Below are positions 34,168 to 41,973 of a stretch of DNA of 64,000 bases, piece after piece (the stretch's first letter is position 1; every line of letters begins with the position of its first letter). The DNA comes from Flectobacillus longus (GTDB lineage: Bacteria; Bacteroidota; Bacteroidia; Cytophagales; Spirosomataceae). The DNA lies in the NCBI RefSeq assembly GCF_030056705.1, contig NZ_JASHIC010000023.1:86463-150462 (forward strand). The letters are read 5' to 3'. The notes under the pieces were generated by a model. That model had not been told where the DNA came from. It saw only the letters and a program-made list of their open reading frames with translations, and made no database searches. The translations under genes were made by a program, and so were the position numbers.

Positions 34168-34905
34168 TTATTTTTTCTTCATATAATCACCTCTAGAGAA
34201 AAACTTCTCAATCATACAGTAAAGTAAAATAAAGAAATAACGACTACCCATTTCCTTAATCTTGAGTTTTGACTCTCCATACTTACGGTTAGTCCAACTG
34301 TTAGGTACGACTGCATAAGAATAACCTCGTACATACGCCTTCAAAGGTAGTTCAACTGTTAGATTGAAGTGTGGAGACATGAATGGTTTAATACCTTCGA
34401 TTGTTTCACGCTTGTACAATTTAAAAGCATTTGTAGTATCGTTGGTTTTGATACCTGTAGCAAGCTTGACAATGAAGTTGGCAATGCGGTTGATGAATAA
34501 TTTCAAACGAGGATAATCATACACTTTTCCACCTTTGATAAAACGACTTCCAAAAACAGCGTCTACATTTTGTTCAACCATGGTATTGTAATACTTCACC
34601 AAGTCTTCTGGGTCATCAGACATGTCAGCCATCATAACAGCTACACAGTCTCCCGAAAAACGCTCTAGACCATAACGAACTGCATATCCAAAACCATTAG
34701 GCCCCTTGTTGGTAAAATATACCAAGGTAGGAATTTCAATCTGTAAAGATTTTAAAACCTCTTCTGTACGGTCTTTGGAATTATCGTTTGTTACACAAAT
34801 TTCGTGGTCAATATTGTATTTCTTTAGTGTTGCATACAGGGTTCGTAGGGTTTCAGGAATAGATTCCTCTTCGTTGTATGCAGGGATAACAACACTTAAT
34901 TTCAT
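34168..34905 (-). CDS. Family 2 glycosyltransferase, dolichyl-phosphate mannose synthase-like
   Basis: 245 residues from ATG 34905 (MKLSVVIPAYNEEESI, the standard GT2 start). Nucleotide-sugar site motifs are VTNDNSKDRT and VMMADMSDDPEDL; FGSRFIKGG and a C-terminal TNRKYGESKLKIKEMG basic segment follow, as in DPM1-like enzymes that load a sugar on polyprenyl phosphate. It has no clear membrane domain. Last gene of the carbamoyltransferase cluster, separated from the preceding glycosyltransferase by repeat copy B. Confidence 0.88.
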   Translation of the reverse strand: MKLSVVIPAYNEEESIPETLRTLYATLKKYNIDHEICVTNDNSKDRTEEVLKSLQIEIPTLVYFTNKGPNGFGYAVRYGLERFSGDCVAVMMADMSDDPEDLVKYYNTMVEQNVDAVFGSRFIKGGKVYDYPRLKLFINRIANFIVKLATGIKTNDTTNAFKLYKRETIEGIKPFMSPHFNLTVELPLKAYVRGYSYAVVPNSWTNRKYGESKLKIKEMGSRYFFILLYCMIEKFFSRGDYMKKK

Positions 34906-34960
34906 TTTTACGATGTTAATTTTATTTGGCAAATAATAATTAAGTTGGTGGGCAAGATTA

Positions 34961-35113
34961 AATTAATTTTACCCGCATTAATCTCTAGTTTTTTTGCATT
35001 CGGCTAAAAGTTAAAAAGTATTTCTCATGAAATAATAGAAGCTTTTTTGCCTAATGCTTACAGTTTATAGTCTAAAGCGTATTAATGCAATTTTATTTTG
35101 CATGATTACTTAT
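34961..35113. repeat. Intergenic repeat family 1, copy B
   Basis: Fills the gap between two glycosyltransferase genes. Its reverse complement begins with ATAAGTAATCATGCAAAATA at the very stop codon (35110-35112) of the upstream gene and continues through TTGCATTAATACGC, TTATTTCATGAGAAAT, TTTAACTTTTAGCC and TTAATGCGGGT, all found in the same order in copy D. Confidence 0.8.
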
Positions 35114-36066
35114 TTAATCTTACAAATCTCAGTAGAGTCTACTTGTTGTATCAATTCGTGATATTCTAGTGCTGGAATAAAATGCTTTTGAGTACGATAG
35201 TTTAATACGGTGAAAACTAAGAAAAGTGAACTCAAAAAGGCTTGTAGAATTACGATTACAGCAGTCGAAACCAATGTTGTTGCCCAGCCTGGCGAAGCAT
35301 AAGGAGTTGTAAGACGAATGATTGATACAACCAATGCCACCAAGATAGACAAAACAACCAATACCAGAGAGCTTATGACGATTCGAACGGCTACAGTATC
35401 AAGATATACAGAAATGGCACTTAAACCGTGAAGAATCAGCGATACAAAATTCATTTTAGACGTACCCGCCAAACGAGTACCTCTAATAATAGGAACAGAG
35501 TTGTATGACAATTTAGAACGAATGACTCCGCCCGGAAAATGATTCCAGATTTCGGAAACATACGCTAATTTCTTAGCTTGTTCAAAAGGAAGTATGCAGA
35601 AGTTGCCAAACTCAATTACTTTTCCTGTTAGTAGACCAAAAAGGCCTTTATATACCAAATATCCTATTCTAAAGATGAGCCCTTCACTACGTTTGGCACG
35701 TTTGGCAAAAACAATTTGATTGTTTTTTAAACAAGCGTTATATAAGCTTTCTATGTCTTCAGGACGGTCTTCTCCATCTGAATCCATGACTAAGAGATAA
35801 TCAAACGTACGCTCTTTTGTGAGAAAGGAAAGGCCAAGAGCAATAGCCTTTTGATGGCTAACATTGCGCCAAAGTCTGATAATTTCAAGTTTGTATGCTG
35901 AAAAACGATTTATATCACAAGGAATAGAAGAACAATCATCCACAATGGCAAAAGAGAGTTGCTCAAAGAAGCTCGGCTCAACAGTATGTTTGATACGTTC
36001 AAGTAAAAGCTCTAAAGCATCCCAATCATTGTAAAGAGGAATAAGAATTTTTATGGAATTGGGCAT
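35110..36066 (-). CDS. Membrane-bound family 2 glycosyltransferase
   Basis: 318 residues from ATG 36066 (MPNSIKILIPLYNDWDAL). The GT2 core has AIVDDCSS, LLVMDSDGEDRPEDIESL (metal and sugar nucleotide binding) and FAKRAKRSEG; two C-terminal membrane helices (about 225-255 and 262-290) anchor it, like polyprenyl-phosphate glycosyltransferases of the GtrB type. It lies in a row with SxtJ-like, DUF5989 and carbamoyltransferase genes, so probably acts on the same glycan or lipid. The stop codon is part of repeat copy B. Confidence 0.87.
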   Translation of the reverse strand: MPNSIKILIPLYNDWDALELLLERIKHTVEPSFFEQLSFAIVDDCSSIPCDINRFSAYKLEIIRLWRNVSHQKAIALGLSFLTKERTFDYLLVMDSDGEDRPEDIESLYNACLKNNQIVFAKRAKRSEGLIFRIGYLVYKGLFGLLTGKVIEFGNFCILPFEQAKKLAYVSEIWNHFPGGVIRSKLSYNSVPIIRGTRLAGTSKMNFVSLILHGLSAISVYLDTVAVRIVISSLVLVVLSILVALVVSIIRLTTPYASPGWATTLVSTAVIVILQAFLSSLFLVFTVLNYRTQKHFIPALEYHELIQQVDSTEICKIK

Positions 36067-36163
36067 GATGTTTTTAATTGTAAATACCAATAAGCTGTTT
36101 TAGTTGAAAGATACCTTAATCATAAAGACCAACATTCTTTCAGCTCACATTAGGGGCTTTACC

Positions 36164-36523
36164 TTACCATACATTTTCTAAATCTTTTGATTCATATAAG
36201 TGATCACGGTCTTGGTAAACAGAATCTTTCCCTGCTTTTAGTCGTAGGTTATCTTTCTTGGTTAGTTTAAAGATAAATGCAATAGGGGTTAAGAATATGA
36301 AAAATATGATAGATAGCAGAATTTTTGCATTAAAACCTCCTAAAATTAAGGCAAATTTACTCCAAATCCATGTAATTTTTTCACTCAAAAAATCTGAAAA
36401 CACTCCCGTTAATCCAATAATTAAAGAAGCAATTAATAGAGCTTTTGATTTGAATACAACATATAATACTAGTAACCCTACTGTAATTACAAGCATGGTT
36501 TCAAGATTTTTCTCTCTTTTCAT
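36164..36523 (-). CDS. SxtJ-family membrane protein
   Basis: 119 residues from ATG 36523 (MKREKNLETMLVITVGLLVLYVVF). Two hydrophobic hairpins (about 10-45 and 63-90) are followed by a charged tail, the layout of the SxtJ family, named for a protein of the cyanobacterial saxitoxin cluster. Family genes usually sit next to NodU/SxtI-type carbamoyltransferases and DUF5989 microproteins, as they do here. Role unknown; it may help to present a membrane-bound substrate. Confidence 0.75.
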   Translation of the reverse strand: MKREKNLETMLVITVGLLVLYVVFKSKALLIASLIIGLTGVFSDFLSEKITWIWSKFALILGGFNAKILLSIIFFIFLTPIAFIFKLTKKDNLRLKAGKDSVYQDRDHLYESKDLENVW

Positions 36524-36648
36524 TAAATAATGCAGTTTTAACTCCAAAGAAACAAAGCTTTGGATAACATATTCTGGTGAATATTGATAAATAAAAACAA
36601 GAGAGCTATAACATGAAGATTACAGCTCTGCTTGCGGAGGTCTTTTGT

Positions 36649-36798
36649 CTAGAATAACGTATAAATAAAAGGAGCTATGGCCGAACCACCACCAATTACA
36701 ATTAGCACACCAATAAGTAAGAGCACGATAATTACTGGTAAAAGCCACCATTTTTTGCGCTCTTTCAAAAAGCTAAATAAGTCTGTTAAAAAATCCAT
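36649..36798 (-). CDS. DUF5989 (SxtK-like) membrane microprotein, 49 residues
   Basis: Short frame from ATG 36798 to TAG: MDFLTDLFSFLKERKKWW, then a single hydrophobic helix LLPVIIVLLLIGVLIVIGG, then SAIAPFIYTLF. An amphipathic start, KxWWL helix entry and the C-terminal APFIYTLF are the family signature. It sits 37 bases after the SGNH gene and 125 before the sxtJ-like gene. Such microproteins accompany carbamoyltransferases of the SxtI type; function unknown. Easily missed because of its size. Confidence 0.85.
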   Translation of the reverse strand: MDFLTDLFSFLKERKKWWLLPVIIVLLLIGVLIVIGGGSAIAPFIYTLF

Positions 36799-36835
36799 TT
36801 TATTAATATTGAGTTTATGCTATATGTTTTAACCT

Positions 36836-38041
36836 TTAATTTGAGTTCTGTGCTTCTTTAAATTTTTGTACTAAAGCCTTCGTAAATACTTGGTTTCCTA
36901 AAGCCGTAGGATGCTCATCATAAGGAATGGCATACTTAGGGTCAAGAGGGTTAAAGAGTTTGGAAAGGTCAATTACTTTTACATTTCGATCTTTTAGTAA
37001 TCCAATAATTAATTGGCTATCAATTGTAGTAGGATAAATTACTGCATAGAACGGTTGGTGTGGAAATTGGGTCTGAAAAGACTTTGATGCTCCAGCAATA
37101 ACATCCGCCGTTAAAGCATAATCATCTTTGGTTATTTTGAAAGGATAACCTACTTTGAAAAGCTTCAAAAGATTACTACCTAACATTGTATCATAAACTA
37201 ATGACCGAAGCTTACGACCTGTTATGAATAAACCTGTATGTTCTAATTTCCCTGATTCATTATGGAAGTAAGGAGCGTTACCACGATTGTAACCAAAATT
37301 GGTCATGGTTCCGATTACCCTATTTACATGATCATCGATATAAATGTAGAAGCCTACTCCTTGCTTTTCTTTTACGATTTTTGAAGGTGCAGGGGTTTCT
37401 AGTCGAGCCAGTGCTTGATGAGGTCCATAACCACTGTAAGCAAAGTTATAAGGATGAAAGTTTGTGGTATATTGACCGAAGTAAAAAGGAATTGTCTCTG
37501 TACTTTGAACTCCTTCTCCAAATGTCATCGAACATCCATAAAACTGTGCAAAATCAGGAGTTTTTTTGATACTATCTACTGGTGTAATACGAAGACTATT
37601 GCTATCTGTTTGATAAGTAATATGATAAATAGTCTTGCCATTTACTTTTTTGATACCTGAGTAAGTTCCATTGGGTTTAGGCTTATACCCCAAAGTCGTA
37701 TCCATCTCCATTGAATGTTCTGGACCTTCTACTTTAAGTCCTTTACTGGCTTGGGCTTTAAGAACCCAACCTGAACCTATTTCAAGACCTACTACTACCA
37801 AAATTGTCATAAAGATAGCTAGGAATAGGTTCAGAAGCCCTTCAACCTTGAACTTCACACCCGCCCATAGCGCCCATAACAAAGCAGCCCAAAAACTCCA
37901 TTTGCTCACAAGTGCCATCGGAATGCCAGCAACAATCATGTTTCCGTCACCCTTTACTAAATCTAACAACAATAGACTTGTACTACCCAAACATAGTAAT
38001 ATCAATCCAATGGCTATAAGAATCGCATAATTTCTTTTCAT
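36836..38041 (-). CDS. Membrane-anchored SGNH/GDSL-like hydrolase
   Basis: 401 residues. Two or three N-terminal membrane helices (about 5-95) are followed by an SGNH domain: block I YGCSMTFGEGV with Ser at the nucleophile place, NFAYSGYGPHQALARLE with block II/III Gly and Asn candidates, and block V PYDEHPTALGNQVF with the Asp-His pair. The domain faces the outside and may act as an acyl- or carbamoyl-esterase/transferase on a glycan. Only 13 bases after the carbamoyltransferase gene, so co-transcribed. Confidence 0.82.
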   Translation of the reverse strand: MKRNYAILIAIGLILLCLGSTSLLLLDLVKGDGNMIVAGIPMALVSKWSFWAALLWALWAGVKFKVEGLLNLFLAIFMTILVVVGLEIGSGWVLKAQASKGLKVEGPEHSMEMDTTLGYKPKPNGTYSGIKKVNGKTIYHITYQTDSNSLRITPVDSIKKTPDFAQFYGCSMTFGEGVQSTETIPFYFGQYTTNFHPYNFAYSGYGPHQALARLETPAPSKIVKEKQGVGFYIYIDDHVNRVIGTMTNFGYNRGNAPYFHNESGKLEHTGLFITGRKLRSLVYDTMLGSNLLKLFKVGYPFKITKDDYALTADVIAGASKSFQTQFPHQPFYAVIYPTTIDSQLIIGLLKDRNVKVIDLSKLFNPLDPKYAIPYDEHPTALGNQVFTKALVQKFKEAQNSN

Positions 38042-38054
38042 AGAGTCAATGGTT

Positions 38055-39920
38055 TTAATCTAGTTTGAATTCGTTTTTCCATTCATCGCCTTCCGTCCAT
38101 GCAGGTTGATTTTCTTTTGAAAACAAGAAGTTTCCAACTACCAAATAGTCCATTTCTGTACGCATAAGGCATTTGTAAGCATCTTCAGGTGTACAAACAA
38201 TAGGTTCGCCACGAACATTGAATGAGGTATTTACGACAACACCATATCCAGTTTGTTTCTTGAATTCATTGATTAATGTCCAGTAACGAGGGTTTGTTTC
38301 TTTATGAACAGTTTGAATTCTTGCCGAAAAATCAATGTGAGTAATTGATGGTAAATCAGAACGTAAATAATATAGTTTTTCCATCAAGGGTAATGAACGA
38401 TAATTTGAAGGAAGAGGGTTACGGCGTTTTTCTTGTACACCATGTACCAATAGCATATACGGCGAATCACCATCCAGTTCAAAATAGTCTGCTGCGTCTT
38501 CGGCTAATACAGACGGTGCAAATGGACGAAAACCTTCTCTATATTTTATTTTTAGGTTGAGTTTCTTTTGCATTTCTGAGTTTCGAGCATCGCCAAGGAT
38601 ACTACGTCCCCCTAGTGCACGAGGTCCAAACTCCATTCTTCCCTGAAACCAGCCCACTACATTTCCTTCCGATAGGATTTGTGCTGTACGAGAAGCTAGT
38701 TCGTCAAAATTCTCAAAATAAGTAAACTCAGCTTTGTACTTACGAGCCATTTGTTTTGTCTCTAAGTCTGAAAATTCAGGACCTAGATAAGACCCCTTCA
38801 TTTCGTCGAGGGCATTTGGTGTGAGCTTTCTAGCTTGTTTGAAATAGATGTATTCTCCAGCCAGAGCAGCTCCTAGTGCACCACCAGCATCGCCTGCCGC
38901 AGGTTGGATATATACATTCTCAAAAATATTCGCTTTTTGTAATTTACCATTAGCAACGCAGTTGAGAGCTACACCACCTGCCAAACATATATTTTTAGAA
39001 CCAGTAAGACGTTTAGCTTCTTGAGCCATTTTTATCACGATTTCTTCAGTTACTATTTGAGCAGCTAATGCAAAATTACAGTGAATCTCCTCCAAATTAG
39101 ATTCAGACTCACGGCGTTTAAATCCAAAAAGAGCCTCCCATTCTTTGTCTTTTACCATACGAAGACCTGTAGCATAGTCAAAATATTTTTGATTTAGCCA
39201 AATAGAACCGTCTTCATAAATAGTAATAAGTTTTGTTCTGATAATGTCAGCAAACTGATGCGTTTGTTCAGAATTAGGGTCACCATAAGGAGCAAGCCCC
39301 ATAAGCTTATACTCTCCAGAATTTACTTTGAATCCAGCAAAGTAGGTAATTGCAGAATATAACAATCCCAGCGAATGAGGGAATTGAAGTTCTTTCAGTA
39401 TTTTGAGGTCTTTGCCCACCCCATGACAAATAGATGCTGTGGCCCACTCACCTACGCCATCTATTGTAAGTATTGCTGCGTCTTCAAAAGGAGAAGGGTA
39501 ATAAGCACTAGCGGCATGTGATAAGTGATGTTCAGGAAATAATAGCTTTACCTTCTTTTTATCAAAGCTTCCAATTTTGAAGAGCTCTTCATAAAGCATA
39601 CGTTTAAGAAACATCTTTTCTTTTAACCAAACAGGAATTGCTGTCAGAAAAGAAAGAAGTCCTTTGGGCGAAAAAGCATAATATGTTTCGAGCAAACGTT
39701 CAAATTTCAACAAAGGTTTGTCATAAAAGACAATAGCATCAAGCTGATCTAAGCTCAGTCCAGCCTCTTTTAGGCAATATTCAACCGCAAGTGTTGGAAA
39801 CCCTGGGTCGTGCTTGATACGAGTAAAGCGTTCTTCTTGTGCCGCAGCAACAATTTCACCGTTTTGGGTAATCGCAGCGGCCGAGTCGTGATAAAAAGCA
39901 GAAATACCTAATATGTTCAT
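38055..39920 (-). CDS. NodU/SxtI-type carbamoyltransferase
   Basis: 621 residues from ATG 39920 (MNILGISAFYHDSAAAI); the longer frame adds a non-conserved stretch. N-terminal ASKHA-like domain with HDSAAAI, EERFTRIKHDPGFP, HHLSHAASAYYPSPF and DGVGEWATAS, and C-terminal carbamoyltransferase domain with GGVALNCVANGK, QPAAGDAGGALGAAL, FGPRALGGRSILGDAR and NTSFNVRGEPIVCTPEDA. The family transfers carbamoyl from carbamoyl phosphate (via carbamoyl-AMP) to a hydroxyl of a sugar or toxin. It leads an operon with SGNH, DUF5989, SxtJ and two glycosyltransferases, which suggests a carbamoylated surface glycan or glycolipid. Confidence 0.93.
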   Translation of the reverse strand: MNILGISAFYHDSAAAITQNGEIVAAAQEERFTRIKHDPGFPTLAVEYCLKEAGLSLDQLDAIVFYDKPLLKFERLLETYYAFSPKGLLSFLTAIPVWLKEKMFLKRMLYEELFKIGSFDKKKVKLLFPEHHLSHAASAYYPSPFEDAAILTIDGVGEWATASICHGVGKDLKILKELQFPHSLGLLYSAITYFAGFKVNSGEYKLMGLAPYGDPNSEQTHQFADIIRTKLITIYEDGSIWLNQKYFDYATGLRMVKDKEWEALFGFKRRESESNLEEIHCNFALAAQIVTEEIVIKMAQEAKRLTGSKNICLAGGVALNCVANGKLQKANIFENVYIQPAAGDAGGALGAALAGEYIYFKQARKLTPNALDEMKGSYLGPEFSDLETKQMARKYKAEFTYFENFDELASRTAQILSEGNVVGWFQGRMEFGPRALGGRSILGDARNSEMQKKLNLKIKYREGFRPFAPSVLAEDAADYFELDGDSPYMLLVHGVQEKRRNPLPSNYRSLPLMEKLYYLRSDLPSITHIDFSARIQTVHKETNPRYWTLINEFKKQTGYGVVVNTSFNVRGEPIVCTPEDAYKCLMRTEMDYLVVGNFLFSKENQPAWTEGDEWKNEFKLD

Positions 39921-40326
39921 CAATACAATGCCACAAGGGCCTATTATGTTACTTGGAAATTGCACATCAAATTAAAGAATTAAACCTCCAATGATGTACA
40001 GTAAATTAGATAATTGAACCTTATTTTTAAAGCATTTTGGAATACTAAAAAGCTTTAAAAAATAAAATCCGATTAATCGACTTAGTAAATTTAGATTATT
40101 CGATTCAGAATGATAACAATCTATTGAATCCAATAAAGGGAGTAAGTCTACTATTGATTGAAGAAAGAGTAGCTTGCAATTTTGGCAACAAAGCCAAAAA
40201 CTTCATAATAGTAAAATATGAATTTCTCAAATATAGCTTCCTCGTATCTAAATTACAAATGTTTATAGTTGCTAACCACTGTTTTTTGATGACAAACCAA
40301 GAATGAATTTAAAAATTTAATGATTT
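39921..40326. other. Gene-free stretch upstream of the carbamoyltransferase operon
   Basis: About 400 AT-rich bases. A 60-codon plus-strand frame (40124-40306) has no protein-like features or start context, and I see no repeat. It should contain the operon promoter on the minus strand. Confidence 0.5.
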
Positions 40327-40369
40327 AATAAAGAAGGACTTAAGAATCAATCCTAAGTCCTTCTTTATT
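40327..40369 (-). terminator. Intrinsic terminator of the epimerase gene
   Basis: A 16-base perfect stem (40327-40342 with 40354-40369) around an 11-base loop; the first arm overlaps the epimerase stop codon and a T-rich tail follows on the minus strand. Confidence 0.88.
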
Positions 40370-41429
40370 ATAATCGGCTAGTGATACCGTCGTGAATTTG
40401 TTGGAGCGTTTCGTTCAAGCCATATTTCCAGTTCCAAGTTGGATAGTGTTCTTTAAACTTCGAAAGGTCAGAAATGTACCAGATGTGGTCACCAATACGA
40501 TTAGTTTCTGAGTAGCTATAACTCATTTTCTTGCCAGTGATTTCTTCACAAATTGTGATACCTTCTAGCATTGAGCAGTTGGCAAAACGACCACCTCCTG
40601 CGTTATATACTTCGCCTACACGTGGGTTTTGATAGAAATGCCAGAACATATTTACCAAGTCATAAGAGTGAATATTGTCACGAACTTGCTTTCCTTTATA
40701 ACCAAAAATAGTGTAATGGTTGCCAGTAATAGCACATTTCATCAAATATGCCAAAAAGCCGTGCAATTGCGTACCTGAGTGGTTTGGACCAGTCAAACAT
40801 CCACCACGGAAGATACCTGTTTTCATGCCAAAATAACGACCATATTCTTGTACCAAAATATCAGCTGCTACTTTAGAAGCGCCAAACAACGAGTGTTTTG
40901 TATGGTCAATACTTAAGTTTTCATCGATACCGTTTTCGAAATATTGGTGATTTGAGTCAATTTCCCAACGAGTTTCAGTTTCGATTAATGGCAAAAAGTT
41001 CGGATTGTCTCCATAAACTTTGTTGGTCGATGTAAAAATAAATACAGCTTCAGGACAATGCAAGCGAGTCATTTCAAGCATATTGAGTGTACCGTTTGCA
41101 TTTACTGAGAAATCTGTGAAAGGTTCTCTGGCAGCCCAGTCATGAGAAGGCTGTGCCGCAGTGTGTAGAATCAGTTTGATATCGGCACCAAATTCTTTGA
41201 AAATAACTTCTAATTGAGAAGCTTCTCTGATATCAGCTTGATAGTGCTTATAATTAGCAAATTGTTCTTCTAGACGATTGCGATTCCAAGCAGTTGAAGC
41301 CTCTTGACCGAAGAAATATTGACGCATATTGTTATCAATCCCAATTACAAGGTCAAATTTTTCAGAAAAGAATGATACTGCTTCACTACCAATAAGGCCC
41401 GCTGAGCCTGTTACTAATGCAATGTTCAT
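40368..41429 (-). CDS. NDP-sugar epimerase, CDP-tyvelose 2-epimerase-like SDR
   Basis: 353 residues. Rossmann motif [10 protein letters not shown] at the N-terminus, [29 protein letters not shown], and [13 protein letters not shown] ... [16 protein letters not shown] ... [14 protein letters not shown], a set of motifs typical of CDP-paratose/tyvelose 2-epimerase-like proteins. The usual YxxxK catalytic pair reads F182-G-A-S-K186 ([12 protein letters not shown]), with Phe at the Tyr position. It should act on a nucleotide sugar in the cytosol for a surface glycan; substrate unknown. Transcribed separately from the carbamoyltransferase operon, with its own terminator. Confidence 0.87.
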   Translation of the reverse strand: MNIALVTGSAGLIGSEAVSFFSEKFDLVIGIDNNMRQYFFGQEASTAWNRNRLEEQFANYKHYQADIREASQLEVIFKEFGADIKLILHTAAQPSHDWAAREPFTDFSVNANGTLNMLEMTRLHCPEAVFIFTSTNKVYGDNPNFLPLIETETRWEIDSNHQYFENGIDENLSIDHTKHSLFGASKVAADILVQEYGRYFGMKTGIFRGGCLTGPNHSGTQLHGFLAYLMKCAITGNHYTIFGYKGKQVRDNIHSYDLVNMFWHFYQNPRVGEVYNAGGGRFANCSMLEGITICEEITGKKMSYSYSETNRIGDHIWYISDLSKFKEHYPTWNWKYGLNETLQQIHDGITSRL

Positions 41430-41493
41430 AATTATAAAAAAGAGGGGTTTAAATCGAGAAAGAATAGGTTACTACTCTGGTGTCTTTCTAACT

Positions 41494-41527
41494 AAAAAGC
41501 GTTACAAACAGAGTTGCAACGCTTTTA
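41494..41527 (-). terminator. Intrinsic terminator of the small lipoprotein gene
   Basis: AAAAGCGTTACAA (41495-41507) pairs with TTGCAACGCTTTT (41514-41526) with one mismatch; T-rich on the minus strand, 34 bases after the stop codon. Confidence 0.7.
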
Positions 41528-41560
41528 TCATCTATAAAAAAAGATTAAAATCTTAAAATA

Positions 41561-41812
41561 TTAATTGCCTTGTGTAATTTCAGCAGCTGGACCGTATAAT
41601 TTTTCACGGATTTTTGCGGCTCTTACTTCGTTTTCTGGCTTAGCTGTATATTTATTTTTTGTTTGGCGTGCAGCACTGTCAGGGTGAACTCCGTACACAT
41701 ACTCATCTCCTGCACGTAGGTCTTTTTGCTTGATAGTGTTGTTTTTTTGGTAGTCACAAGCTACTGCTAACATGGCTACTGCTGCGATGGCTAAGATATT
41801 TTTGCGATTCAT
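41561..41812 (-). CDS. Small lipoprotein, function unknown
   Basis: 83 residues. Signal MNRKNILAIAAVAMLAVAC with Cys19 in the lipobox; the mature part is short, polar and basic (DEYVYGVHPDSAARQTKNKYTAKPENEVRAAKIREKLYGPA) and probably helical near the end. No family recognised. It lies between tamL and the epimerase gene with its own terminator. Confidence 0.75.
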   Translation of the reverse strand: MNRKNILAIAAVAMLAVACDYQKNNTIKQKDLRAGDEYVYGVHPDSAARQTKNKYTAKPENEVRAAKIREKLYGPAAEITQGN

Positions 41813-41973
41813 TGCTATGTATTTATTTGACTCGTTATCAGAAACTAGGTTACAAAAATAGCCCCAGTTTTTTAATTAAAAAAGTTTCTTGCAAAGTTAA
41901 ACAACCTTTTTTCGCAAATATGATATATCAATTCTCTTACAGGTATTTAGAATAAATGAAACTTGTATTATTC

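Noticed and set aside
40124..40306. 60-codon plus-strand frame in the gap upstream of the carbamoyltransferase operon
   Set aside because: Composition follows the AT-rich background; no signal, family motif or start context; isolated between minus-strand genes.
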